NCBI GenBank assembly: GCA_963792025.1
Contig: CAWBUS010000012.1
Location: 62,001 to 126,000 of the forward strand
Direction: 5' to 3'
Length of the DNA: 64,000 nucleotides
Origin: Ginsengibacter sp963792025
GTDB lineage: Bacteria > Bacteroidota > Bacteroidia > Chitinophagales > Chitinophagaceae
Shown: piece by piece, positions 1-8,926 of the stretch
How positions within the stretch are numbered: the first letter of the stretch is position 1
Layout: every line of letters begins with the position of its first letter
Notes under the pieces: model-generated
The model's input: the letters and a program-made list of their open reading frames with translations, nothing else
Databases searched by the model: none
What the model was told of the DNA's origin: nothing
Translations under genes and position numbers: made by a program

Positions 1-1
1 T

Positions 2-187
2 TATGTAAAGGATGTAACCTTAAAAGAAGATGCATCAAAAATAAGAACAGGTAATGCACCTCAAAATATATCAACGCTAAAAAATATATCAATTAATATT
101 TTAAGAAACAATCAATACAATAACATGGCACAAGCAATGAGATTAGTAGCTAATGATATTCCATTAATTAAATCAATGATAAACTAG
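2..187 (+). CDS. ISAs1-family transposase, C-terminal end (partial)
   Basis: An open frame enters from the left edge and stops at the TAG at 185-187, giving about 61 residues. It contains an acidic-basic stretch followed by a KIRTGNAPQNISTLKNISIN-like segment and ILRN. This matches the C-terminal pattern of ISAs1/H-repeat DDE transposases, in which the last DDE-region residues are followed by an R-x-G-x-x-P-x-N-x-x-x-L-x-x-I motif. The catalytic core lies outside the window, so completeness cannot be judged. It points toward the 3' end of the broken pbpC. No terminal inverted repeat is evident after the stop, although the next 130 bases hold a short hairpin repeat. The family assignment is from recognised pattern only. 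Confidence 0.7.
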   Translation, partial: YVKDVTLKEDASKIRTGNAPQNISTLKNISINILRNNQYNNMAQAMRLVANDIPLIKSMIN

Positions 188-204
188 AATGCAACAGCCC
201 TGCC

Positions 205-232
205 CCAACCCCTCTCCCGAAGGAGAGGGAAC
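205..232. repeat. Short intergenic hairpin repeat
   Basis: A perfect 8-base inverted repeat (CCCTCTCC at 210-217, GGAGAGGG at 222-229) encloses a CGAA tetraloop and lies in a C-rich stretch unlike the AT-rich surroundings. Similar CCCCAACCCCTCTCC...GGAGAGGG strings are common dispersed intergenic elements in Bacteroidota genomes (from memory). It lies between the transposase tail and the 3' end of pbpC. It lacks a clear T-run, so it is more likely a dispersed repeat than a strong terminator. Confidence 0.45.
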
Positions 233-321
233 AAGACCTTCGCCGGGCTTGGAATTTAAAAGAACCATATTTTTCGCATCAACAACATCGTACATCAAAC
301 ATCTTACATCGGACATTGCAT

Positions 322-2698
322 TCACTTCTCCTTTTCCAAAATCTCAAACTCCCTGCTAACACTTTCGCCATTTTCATCTACAATAGTAAGCAAATGTTTT
401 CCGGCGGCCGGGCTTACCGCCATCTGATGGAAATTAACGGTTGTGCCAATATACTCGTCATCAAGGTGCCAGAAGATTTTACTTCCCGGTTTTCGGTTTG
501 CTGCAGTAAAAATAGTTTTTCCCCGCTTGCCATCTATTTCCAACGGTACATAAATTTTTGCATCTTGGGTGGGATATATTATTTCCAATTGTTTCCCTGT
601 TTCTGTAAACTCACAGCCATGCTTAAACGAAGGCAACAGTTTATAATCATGATTCTTTTGTTTGTAATACCATTCCATGGCAGGCGTTAAAACAAACCAG
701 CTTTTATGAACCATTTTTGACGGAGACTCACAACTTTCATTTACGCGATAAGTGCCTGTCGGGTCTAAGTGAATTAATTTGTGGTAAGGACATAACGGTG
801 ACCTGTACCCGTTTTTTGAAACCATTACAGTATCAACATTAGGGCAATCAATACCAGCCCTGAAACCGCTTTGCCTGCACACCGGAATAAAAGCAAAATT
901 GTTCTCTGGCTTCGCAAACCATTTCGACGAGGGCAATTCTCTAAATATATCAAACATAATTGGCGCCGAAGTTTGCACACCAATAAGTCCCGCCCTCCCT
1001 TCACCATCAGTGTTGCCCGTCCAAACTGCTACCACATATTTTGGCGTAACGCCGATTGCCCAGGCATCCCTGAAACCAAAGCTGGTTCCTGTTTTCCATG
1101 CAATTTGTTGCGATGACGAAAATTCCTGCCACAATCCTTCTTCACCCGGCCGCATCACTTCTTCCATTGCCGAAAAAGCAAACCAAATTGATGTTGCATC
1201 CAAAGAATTGATAACATCATCCGCAGATCTTTTTACAGGTTGATTATTTACGAAATAATTGGGCGAATGAAAATCTTCCTTTAAAGCAAGACCACTATTT
1301 TTTTTCTGATGATTTAAAGTCCGCGCAATACCGGCGTAGATTCCGGCAAGGTCCCACATGGTTACCTCGCTGCCGCCAAGAATTAAAGAGAGGCCGTAAT
1401 TATCAGCCGGGCGATTCAATGTTGTTATGCCGAGTTGCTTTAATAAATCATAAAAACGCTGGTATTTATATTGCTGCAACAGTTTTACTGCCGGAATATT
1501 AAGCGATCGTGACAGCGCCTGCGATGCAGGAACAGCGCCGTCAAAACTTAAATCAAAATTTTGCGGAGCATAACCACCAATCTGCGTTGGAATATCGGGC
1601 ACAAGTGAGTTGGGTAGATATCATTCCATCGCTAAACATGGCCGCGTATAAAATTGGCTTTAAAGCACTTCCCGGGCTTCGCGGCGCTTTTATCACATCC
1701 ACATCACTTTCCAGCTCAGGATTGGACGGATTATAAATATTACCAACATACGCCAAAACATTTCCGGTTTCAACATCCAGCACCAAAGCACATGCATTAT
1801 TAATTCCATTTCCTTTTAAAACATCGTGATGCTGATTTAAAATATCGATCACATTTTTTTGAAGATTGATGTCAACCGTTGTTTTTAATTTTGAAGGCAG
1901 ATTTTTATTCGTCGCAGCATCGTTTTTAAAACGTTGCAAAAATGCGGAGCAAGCTGCGGCAAAGAAACCGGCTCACCCGGAAGTGGTTCTAATTTTGAAA
2001 GATAGCAGGCAGAATTATCAATAATGTTATTTGCCAGCAATTTATCGAGCAATGCATTTCTCTTCTTTAAAAGCACTCGCCCTGTTTTTACCCGGATGCA
2101 CCAATGCCGGGGCATTCGGCAAAACTGCCAATGCAGCCATTTCGCCCCAGCTTAATTTATCCGGGCTTCTTCCAAAATACCGCCATGATGCTGCATCAAG
2201 GCCAACCACATTGCTTCCGAAAGGCGCTTCCGATGCATACAACGCCATTATTTGTTTTTTGGAATAACTGCATTCTAAACGAACAGACTGAATACTTTCA
2301 ATAATTTTTTCCCAGATACTTCTTTTTGTTTCATGCCGGCTTAAGCGTATAACCTGCATCGTTAGTGTACTGCCGCCCTGGACAATTTCTTTGCTTTTTA
2401 AATTTCTTAACGACGCTCTTGCAAATGCCATTATATCAACTCCGGGATGACTATAAAATCTTTTGTCTTCAAATGTGGTGATGCACTTAATAAATTTATC
2501 AGGCACATTTTCATCATAAGGAAACCGCCATTGCCCATCGGCCGCTATAGATGCATTTAACAGGTTGCCTTCTTTATCTTCAATTACAAAACAAGTTGGG
2601 GCATTAAATAATTTTGCAGGAAGACAGAAATAAAACCAGGTGTATAAAGCAATTGCTGTTACAAAGAGGAGCTTTATTTTAAGAGGGATTTTTGACAT
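322..2698 (-). pseudogene. pbpC: Penicillin-binding protein 1C, broken by three frameshifts
   Basis: Class A PBP that would polymerise glycan strands and cross-link stem peptides in the periplasm. The best start is the ATG at 2698, giving a short cytoplasmic N-terminus and one membrane helix. The first frame (2698 to about 2075) carries the transglycosylase domain, with the EDKRFYSHPG and GGSTLTMQ motifs. A second frame (about 2075 to 1940) continues the protein, a third (about 1940 to 1605) carries the start of the transpeptidase domain, and a fourth (about 1605 to 322) carries AWKTGTSFGFRDAW (the KTG box) and the C-terminal BiPBP_C domain. Joined together, the four pieces give a normal-length PBP1C. 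The shift near 1938-1942 is explained by loss of one A in a run of five; the others are net one-base changes near 2075 and 1600. Either a decayed gene or repeated sequencing error. Family members usually lie next to an alpha-2-macroglobulin gene; here that gene is at 13215. Confidence 0.85.
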
Positions 2699-2730
2699 TG
2701 ATATCGACAAAGTAAGGAAGATTGTGCCCC

Positions 2731-2793
2731 AAACCAAGAAGGTTTTTTATAACACTTTTTTATTTGGAATTAGCTCAATAAACTTCTTGGTTT
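2731..2793. repeat. 11-base perfect inverted repeat at the pbpC/island junction
   Basis: AAACCAAGAAG at 2731-2741 and CTTCTTGGTTT at 2783-2793 are exact reverse complements separated by 41 AT-rich bases. The repeat lies in the short gap between the pbpC start and the first island gene. It could be a long-loop terminator (a T-run follows on the plus strand) or the ends of a small mobile-element remnant. Confidence 0.5.
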
Positions 2794-2821
2794 TTCAGAA
2801 TCTGATAAATTAATGAGTCTT

Positions 2822-3546
2822 TTATTTTCCTAATTTCATCATCTCATCTTTCAATTTCTTCGCATTAAGCGGGCTTACAATTTTACCGGATTTTGCTTCA
2901 ATTGCCTTTCTTGTATTTCCGGCAATAGTTCCACCTTGCCTTGCAATTATTTTATTATCATCAAAAGTTTTGGATTTTTTTCTTTGCTGATTTCTGTTGT
3001 AGTTTTGCCGCTCCATGCCTGTGTAATAATATCAGTAAGGGTTGCAAATTGCTGTCCTTTTTTTACGCCCCTGTTTTCCCATTCGTCAGTTAGTTCTTTT
3101 CTTACTTCAATACTTTTCAGTCGCTGGTTAATCCATTCTTTACTATAACCCAGTTTTAAATAATTTTCCATCGCCTTGTCAATACTCTTTTCCGGATCCT
3201 GTATTTCCTCAATTCTTTCGTAACCTGTTTTTGCAAGCCATTGCTTGAATGGCTCCGCTTTTGGTGAAGGAATGGATTGAATGAGACGGAGGAGTTGCTC
3301 AGTATCGGCTACATCTGTCAAGCGCATTTTACCATCGGGAGCTTCCATTTTCAAAGCGTTACAATTTGTAACGGTTTCATTTCCTTCCGCAAGAAGCCTT
3401 TTTTTCATGACCCGCCAATATACTTGTGGATTAGGACTTTCAGTTAAAACTGCTATCACATCCACGATGCTGAAATACCATGTTTCTTTCTCTGCATCCC
3501 ATTGACTGCGGATTTTTTTACTTTCAAATAATTTTATGTTGCTCAT
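2822..3546 (-). pseudogene. BRO-N family antirepressor-like protein, frameshifted
   Basis: The first frame (ATG at 3546, 199 codons) has the BRO-N signature: an opening KLFESKKIRSQWDAE segment, a DVIAVLT strand-turn and a LTDVADTEQLLRLIQSIPSP segment. This family occurs as phage antirepressors and in DNA-damage-inducible proteins. The frame stops after KEKNPK, while the overlapping frame ending at 2822 continues with KTFDDNKIIARQGG and KKLKDEMMKLGK, the expected C-terminal tail. Restoring one A to the A4 run at 2968-2971 joins them. Compared with relatives as I recall them, about 33 residues of the ENLRDNMTN region between WSGKTT and TEISKEKNPK also appear to be missing. It is the first island gene beyond pbpC. 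Function is unknown beyond the family link to phage or SOS regulation. Confidence 0.75.
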
Positions 3547-3694
3547 AGTATTTACAATTTAATACTAAGATTTTGAAATGAGGGAAGTGCGGGAAAGGTT
3601 TATTTCTTCACATTATTTTTTCTCTGCTATAAAGTTTTATTCACGGAAAGTATTCAAAAAATAAACTTGTAGATGATTCACGTCACTTAATATC

Positions 3695-4207
3695 TCAATC
3701 CTCATCGAATTCAAAATAATTAAGGAAAGTATTTAATACCGCATCGTGAAAACCCCAACCAATGCCATTGCTATCTTCGACTAATTTTTCAGCTCTTGCT
3801 AAAAATATTTTATCCAACTCATTGCCTTGTATAAACTGTGCAGCACTGTTGAACATACTGAAAATACTATTGTAAAATGGCTCATCTATATCTCCAAAAT
3901 CGTTTGTAAAACGGACACCACATTCTACATAGTACAGCATTACATCTGCCAGTGATTCCGCATCAGGCTCTAGTTTTTTAAAGTCTGAAATAATTTTACG
4001 GGCATCTTTCAGGCGCAATTTGAAACCACGTTTTGGAAAGAAACATTCAAGAACAGCCTCTTTCACTTTCTCTCTTTTAGCAGTTACATCCGGGTTGATG
4101 GAAAATTCATAATACTGCTTTACATCTTTATATTTTTTATGAAGTTCCAATATTTGGCCAATGAGTTGTTCTTTGGTGAATTGTGATAAATATTTTTTGA
4201 GTGTCAT
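3695..4207 (-). CDS. DUF6155-like protein
   Basis: A 170-residue soluble protein, mostly helical, with no signal peptide or membrane segment. The N-terminus (KKYLSQFTKEQLIGQILELH, then a KYKDVKQYY helix) and the central ADVMLYYVECG segment resemble the DUF6155 family, whose role is unknown. Its ATG overlaps the TGA of the small upstream ORF by four bases, so it is probably translationally coupled to that ORF and to darTG. The position suggests a cargo gene of the toxin-antitoxin operon, but this is inference from spacing only. Confidence 0.65.
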   Translation of the reverse strand: MTLKKYLSQFTKEQLIGQILELHKKYKDVKQYYEFSINPDVTAKREKVKEAVLECFFPKRGFKLRLKDARKIISDFKKLEPDAESLADVMLYYVECGVRFTNDFGDIDEPFYNSIFSMFNSAAQFIQGNELDKIFLARAEKLVEDSNGIGWGFHDAVLNTFLNYFEFDED

Positions 4208-4386
4208 GCGAAGCCTATATCTTTTTGTAAAAATAAATTTTGCGCTGCTGTTAAATACTTACTATTGCTGTGCTCCCAATGGATAGTAAAGACATCACTG
4301 CTCAAAACCTGATCGTCAAATATTTTAGTGGCTGCGTTTATTGAACCAGATTGGTAATCCTCGGCTCTATCAAAGCGGACTTTCAT
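4204..4386 (-). CDS. Small hypothetical protein overlapping darG
   Basis: A 60-residue ORF that starts 17 bases before the end of darG and ends in a four-base ATGA overlap with the DUF6155-like gene. No domain is recognised. It is acidic at the start and has a hydrophobic, glutamine-containing C-terminus (TAAQNLFLQKDIGFA), with no signal peptide. The overlaps on both sides are what supports it being translated. It may be a short independent protein or the surviving piece of a longer one. Confidence 0.45.
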   Translation of the reverse strand: MKVRFDRAEDYQSGSINAATKIFDDQVLSSDVFTIHWEHSNSKYLTAAQNLFLQKDIGFA

Positions 4387-5419
4387 TTAATATTAATCCT
4401 GCAGATTTCAAATGCTCTAACGCAATGGTGATAAAACGGTCATTTGAAAATAATGTTCGTTTTCTATCGCTCCAATTTGCAAGAGATGTTTTCACTTTTT
4501 CGAAGTCGTACGTCTCTTCTTTTTGCGTTATATAGTCTATAGATGAAAGTAATTCAAGTGCAAAGTCAGAATAAAAACCTTCTAAAAAATTTTCAGTTGC
4601 AGACGCAATTTTTTTTAGTTCTGGTTTTTCGTCTAAATATTTATTTACAGTTTCTTCTCCATCCGGAATTAATTGCAGCGCTTCAAAAGGCTTTTTATCC
4701 ATCGCACTAAATCCTATAATATAGCTTCCGTTCAGATAATTAATTACATGTCTTACTTTTCCCGAATAAGGGCCATAAAAATTAGGCTGAAAATCTAATT
4801 TAAGATATTTGTTGCCACCAAACCTCTGTAGGAAATAGCACAGCTTTTCGCTTGAAAATTCTGACACAAATTCACCATTTCTTTGTAGTTGGTATAACAT
4901 ATACAGCAACATAGCCCTTGCCTCAGTAAGCTTAACCCGCTCTTTTTTCATTGTTTCCTGTATAAGAGCATTAGGTTCGAAAACGGTAACATCAATATTA
5001 AGTTTTGAGAGCTTATTTTCAATAATCACCTTAACCTTATTCCAGTCCAGGCCGCCATTGCCGCTTCCAAGTGGTGGCAGCGCTAAAGAAGAAACCGGGA
5101 TTTCAGGAAGCCGTTTTATTAAATCGTCCAGGCCTTTCTCAACATATTCATATTCGGAAGGTTTTCGCCATGACGTTTTAGTCGGAAAATTTATGATCCA
5201 CTTACTTCCACCAAGTAAATCATGGTCTTTTACAATCAGCAGCTTTCCCGGTCCAATTTCACCTGTACTGCAGGCATCTTTATAAACTTTAAAATTATGG
5301 GGAAAGGCATTTTTAAATTGTAATGCAATTCCTTTACCCATTACGCCCTGGGTATTTACAGTATTTACCAATGCTTCAGCATCACTTTCGAGAATATTTC
5401 CCTTTTTATATACAATCAT
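4370..5419 (-). CDS. darG: DarG antitoxin: macrodomain ADP-ribosylglycohydrolase
   Basis: A 349-residue protein. Residues 1 to about 150 form a macrodomain, with the ligand-binding loop TQGVMGKGIALQFK at about 23-36 and PPLGSGNGGLDW near 115-125. DarG macrodomains remove ADP-ribose from thymidine in single-stranded DNA and so reverse DarT toxicity. The C-terminal half (from about residue 160) matches the DarT-binding part of DarG: it carries YQLQRNGEFVSEFS and FYGPYSGKVRHVINYLNGSY, typical of that region. It begins three bases after the darT stop, so the pair is co-transcribed. Length is normal for the family and no defects are visible. Confidence 0.9.
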   Translation of the reverse strand: MIVYKKGNILESDAEALVNTVNTQGVMGKGIALQFKNAFPHNFKVYKDACSTGEIGPGKLLIVKDHDLLGGSKWIINFPTKTSWRKPSEYEYVEKGLDDLIKRLPEIPVSSLALPPLGSGNGGLDWNKVKVIIENKLSKLNIDVTVFEPNALIQETMKKERVKLTEARAMLLYMLYQLQRNGEFVSEFSSEKLCYFLQRFGGNKYLKLDFQPNFYGPYSGKVRHVINYLNGSYIIGFSAMDKKPFEALQLIPDGEETVNKYLDEKPELKKIASATENFLEGFYSDFALELLSSIDYITQKEETYDFEKVKTSLANWSDRKRTLFSNDRFITIALEHLKSAGLILNESPL

Positions 5420-5422
5420 AAA

Positions 5423-6073
5423 TTAGAAATAATATTTGGGATTAACATGTATCATATTTTCGGCAACACCCATTCTTCTCAGGCTCATTTTAGCATTTGC
5501 ATTATAACAAATATATCCAATCAAACAATGAGAATGCAGGTCTGCATTAATTAAAAATTCAGCTTCCTTTTTTCTTTTTAGATCTCTTTTTATTGTCCAG
5601 TCCGGAGCTTTTGCGGCATCAAAATCTACTATTTGGTTAACTTCTTTAATTAAACGGGAATCGTAACAACAGCTTAAAGAATCTATGGCGTGTCCATCAG
5701 TAAAATAAAAGCCCAAACCTTCATCAATAATTTTTTGCACACTGCTTACACAATATACTATGTTTTCCGGTAATTGAATTTTTACTCCATTGTACCCTTT
5801 TTGTATTACAAAAAGCATTGGCATTCGATAACCAAAATAAAAAGGAATAAAGTTTCCAAGTTTGATACTTTCCAGGTAACCGTAACCTTGTTTACCATTG
5901 TCAACGATAATATGTTTTTCACTCCTAGCATCTATCAAACTGCTGTCTCCAATGTTAATATATTCAGAGTTCGCATTCGGCGAATTTTTATGTGTAACTC
6001 CATGTTTAAGAATATGAGGTATATTCTCTATATGGGTTATTCTATAAAGATATATTTTGTTTAAATCGGTCAA
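5423..6073 (-). CDS. darT: DarT toxin: DNA ADP-ribosyltransferase
   Basis: A 216-residue DUF4433/DarT enzyme, expected to transfer ADP-ribose from NAD onto thymidine bases in single-stranded DNA, blocking replication. Recognisable parts are YRITHIENIPHILKHG at 10-25, SPNAN at 31-35, the NAD-site PFYFGYRMPML with Arg83, and the catalytic-type AEFLI with Glu172. All expected active-site residues appear to be present. The frame opens with TTG at 6073; no nearby in-frame ATG gives a better start. It precedes darG by three bases. DarTG systems act in phage defence and as toxin-antitoxin modules. Here the toxin gene looks intact and so does its antitoxin. Confidence 0.88.
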   Translation of the reverse strand: MTDLNKIYLYRITHIENIPHILKHGVTHKNSPNANSEYINIGDSSLIDARSEKHIIVDNGKQGYGYLESIKLGNFIPFYFGYRMPMLFVIQKGYNGVKIQLPENIVYCVSSVQKIIDEGLGFYFTDGHAIDSLSCCYDSRLIKEVNQIVDFDAAKAPDWTIKRDLKRKKEAEFLINADLHSHCLIGYICYNANAKMSLRRMGVAENMIHVNPKYYF

Positions 6074-6135
6074 ACTATGTTAGTTTAAATTCAGTCATAC
6101 CTGCATTGTCTTTAACTCAATATGCAAGGGCAGTT

Positions 6136-6975
6136 TCATTTCCTTTTCTTTGCGTCTTTTATAACTTTCTTTTCATCGCTTTCTAACCTGCGCTGAATTT
6201 TTTTTAAATCTTCAGACGCAGGAAGTTGCTCTGGCTTTACACCTCTTTCAATAAGCATTTTTCTCACTGCCAGGTTATTATCAATATGCTCTTTTGAAAT
6301 AGTATTTTGACCCTTCAAATTTTTTTCAGTTACGTTATGACTGGTAAGTTCTGTTGCAAAATCTTTTGCTTTAATAGTAAGCGTGGGTAAGAAATCTGCC
6401 AAAGGTCTGGTACGCGGAACTTGTAATTTCACCTTCATGTCGCTGGTAGTAAATCCTCCAAACAAGGCCTTGTCGCCTTTGCTGCGGATAATAGAAAAAC
6501 CTCTATCATCTACGCCTCTTTCGTAAATAATACCGGAAAGCTTCTTTTCTGATTTTGATAATTTTTCTCTCGCCGTTACTCTTGCAATATCCAATAACCT
6601 TTGCTCAATAATTTCCTGCCGGCGGGTTTGCACAGCAAAATAAGTTTGGGCAAAAGCAATTTCAGACTTGGCTGCATCACCGTTTTGGGCTACTAAATAA
6701 CAGGCATATCTTGTTAAAGCAATATCTTCAATTTCGCGTTGGGCGCCTTTAGCCAGTTCTATCATTTTCCCGACACCGGCAAAATGATCAGAAATAGTTC
6801 CACCGGCATTTTCACAGGCTTTCTTTGCTTTCTCAATTACATTTAGAAAATTATCCCATTTGGTATAGCCAAGTATGTTTTGCAAATCTCTAGCACTCCA
6901 GCACTCAATGCTTTTATAGATATAACATGAACTCTCGAACTGTTCAAAGAGTTGGTGTATTTGTTCTTTTTTCAT
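6136..6975 (-). CDS. dinD: DinD-like DNA-damage-inducible protein
   Basis: About 279 residues from the ATG at 6975 (an upstream TTG at 6981 is less likely). It resembles E. coli DinD over its length: a BRO-N-like N-terminal region (SIECWSARDLQNILGYTKWD), the conserved IEDIALTRYACYLVAQNGD block, the AQTYFAVQTRRQE helix, and a basic C-terminus ending KKRK. E. coli DinD is a LexA-controlled protein that inhibits RecA strand exchange; that role is not shown for Bacteroidota members. It lies between the HerA operon and darTG, each with its own gap, so it is probably a single transcription unit. No LexA box was identified. Confidence 0.85.
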   Translation of the reverse strand: MKKEQIHQLFEQFESSCYIYKSIECWSARDLQNILGYTKWDNFLNVIEKAKKACENAGGTISDHFAGVGKMIELAKGAQREIEDIALTRYACYLVAQNGDAAKSEIAFAQTYFAVQTRRQEIIEQRLLDIARVTAREKLSKSEKKLSGIIYERGVDDRGFSIIRSKGDKALFGGFTTSDMKVKLQVPRTRPLADFLPTLTIKAKDFATELTSHNVTEKNLKGQNTISKEHIDNNLAVRKMLIERGVKPEQLPASEDLKKIQRRLESDEKKVIKDAKKRK

Positions 6976-7008
6976 GTTCAAATTGTTTTAAATTCCATAG
7001 TTACAATA

Positions 7009-7037
7009 AATAGACGCCTGCATCCCGCGAGTCTATT
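7009..7037. other. Inverted repeat after the HerA operon
   Basis: AATAGAC (7009-7015) and GTCTATT (7031-7037) form a 7-base stem with a GC-rich 15-base loop. It sits between the herA stop and the dinD start, both minus strand. It could terminate the HerA operon or act as an operator for dinD. The T-run on the minus strand is weak, so the role is open. Confidence 0.3.
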
Positions 7038-7090
7038 TTTAGTTGATTAAACTTGTAGCTAACTCATCACCTCTTTTTTTAATCTTGTTT

Positions 7091-8914
7091 CTAATCAACC
7101 ATCAATAATTTACAAGGAGTCGGATTCATTGCAACTAACAGAGGCCGTGTCAAACTCGGAGTAGAAATGATTGCTTGTCCTTGTGCAAGGTTCGGGAGTT
7201 TATTCCACAAGCCTTCCTCAACTCCTCCGATTGAACGTTTAAGCCGGCTTACAACTGTCGCATCATTTATTTTATGTAAAACGAAACTGTTTATTAATCC
7301 AAGAACCTCATCCGGTAAATGTTGTGGAAGTTGTGTAACGAACATCAAACCCAACCAGCGCTTTCTTCCTCTCCTCGCAATTCTTGCAACTTGTTCAAAT
7401 AAGTTTGCCATTTTATTTATTCTCTCCTTTGATAAGAACTCGTGTGCTTCTTCAATAATGATTACGACTGGAGTAGGTTTTTCATTTGCAGCAATAGCTT
7501 TTTCATAAGCAGCTTCCTGGACTTGTTGAACTCCACGAAGAAGATTTGCAATAACAATGTTATTTACCAAGGTTGAATCTGAATCACTCAAATCAAATAT
7601 CGAAACTGTACTACTTTTAATTAAATTTTGAAATGGAATATCCAAATCAGCGGATTTATCAAACATTTTTGTTCGGTGCAGTTGCCACAATTTTCCAAGT
7701 AATGCTTTCCAACTGCTTTCATTGTCTGTTCCCCGTACAACAGTTTCAATTCGTTTTGCAATTCTTTCTTTTCCATTCCGAATAAAATCATTTTGAATAT
7801 GTAAGTCAAAGCCAACGGATACTTTCTCTAAAACCAATCCGGCAATATCAATGAGAAGTGAAAGAGTAATATGAGGATAGCCGCTTTCAAATTCATCAAA
7901 TTCCAAAACTTCATTCTGCTGTTCTCTGTTTGGATAAATCCCGAGGTCTCTAAGAATTAATTTCGCTGCATCATAAATTTTAAAGAATCTTGAAAATTGT
8001 GCTTCTGTCAAGCCAAGAATATCTGCGGCGGCATAAGGTGAAAGAGCAGAAAATTTCAAATGGAATTCTCTTGAAGGAGTGGATTCGTCTGCTTTTGTTT
8101 CTCTACCTAATGGATGATAAACTTGAATGTTCTTTATTCCATGAGGCTCCATCCCTTTCTTTTTAAGAAGCTTTATCATGTTGCCTGCGTCAGTTGGCTT
8201 ATCCATGTGTGTGTATTCTCCTTCGGTGTCAATTAGAATAGTAGCAATTCCTTCGCCTTGAAACTGGTCAATCAATCCAGAAACTGTTGTGGACTTTCCA
8301 CCTCCAGTAGTTCCAAGTATTCCTGTATGTCTTGGTAAAACGCTTTTTGTGTCGGCTGGAATACATACATCAATGCTATCGTGTCCTATAGCTTGCCCAA
8401 GTAAAACATTACCTTGAACATTTAAAACTTTTGCCGTTTCTTCTTTACCTAAAACAAAAACCGGACTGTTAGGTAATGGTCTGAATCTCGGTGGCATTAT
8501 CGCATCATCATTCAATTCTCCAAGTAGTTCAACCATAACTCTACCGTGAAAGTTGGGAAGAAAAATTGCACCATTGATTGTAGTTGAAATTAAAATAGGT
8601 GCATCAGCACGAATTCCATCTGGGTCGTGAAACGGTCCTGCCACAACAATTCCTCTGTATATTTTCCCGTCACCGCCATTTCCTTTGCTTCTGCTTCTTA
8701 TCTCTACAATCGAATGAGCACCGATATTTTTTATATTGTTCATTGGCAACAGAACTGAAATAAGATTGTCCTGGCTATTCGGCATATCAAACATTGTCAT
8801 ACCCGTTGCACCTTCACAATTAGGGTCACTTGCCCACTCCCCACCGTTATTCAAAATCTCTTTATCAATGATTTCGTGTAAATCTGATTTTTGAGTTTGT
8901 CCGTTATTTTCCAT
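7091..8914 (-). CDS. herA: HerA-family hexameric DNA translocase/helicase
   Basis: A 607-residue HerA/FtsK-superfamily ATPase. Residues about 50-150 look like a HAS-barrel. Walker A is GTTGGGKST near 200-210. An extended aspartate-glutamate strand (ILIDTEGEY) follows. Walker B is VVIIIEEAHEF near 488-498, with the arginine-rich ARRGRKR segment about 25 residues later. HerA forms hexameric rings that pump DNA, usually with the nuclease NurA, in end resection and in several phage-defence complexes. It is the last gene of a six-gene operon, 12 bases after the NurA-like gene. The sequence looks complete and all nucleotide-binding motifs are intact. Confidence 0.92.
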   Translation of the reverse strand: MENNGQTQKSDLHEIIDKEILNNGGEWASDPNCEGATGMTMFDMPNSQDNLISVLLPMNNIKNIGAHSIVEIRSRSKGNGGDGKIYRGIVVAGPFHDPDGIRADAPILISTTINGAIFLPNFHGRVMVELLGELNDDAIMPPRFRPLPNSPVFVLGKEETAKVLNVQGNVLLGQAIGHDSIDVCIPADTKSVLPRHTGILGTTGGGKSTTVSGLIDQFQGEGIATILIDTEGEYTHMDKPTDAGNMIKLLKKKGMEPHGIKNIQVYHPLGRETKADESTPSREFHLKFSALSPYAAADILGLTEAQFSRFFKIYDAAKLILRDLGIYPNREQQNEVLEFDEFESGYPHITLSLLIDIAGLVLEKVSVGFDLHIQNDFIRNGKERIAKRIETVVRGTDNESSWKALLGKLWQLHRTKMFDKSADLDIPFQNLIKSSTVSIFDLSDSDSTLVNNIVIANLLRGVQQVQEAAYEKAIAANEKPTPVVIIIEEAHEFLSKERINKMANLFEQVARIARRGRKRWLGLMFVTQLPQHLPDEVLGLINSFVLHKINDATVVSRLKRSIGGVEEGLWNKLPNLAQGQAIISTPSLTRPLLVAMNPTPCKLLMVD

Positions 8915-8926
8915 GATGCAATTGTT

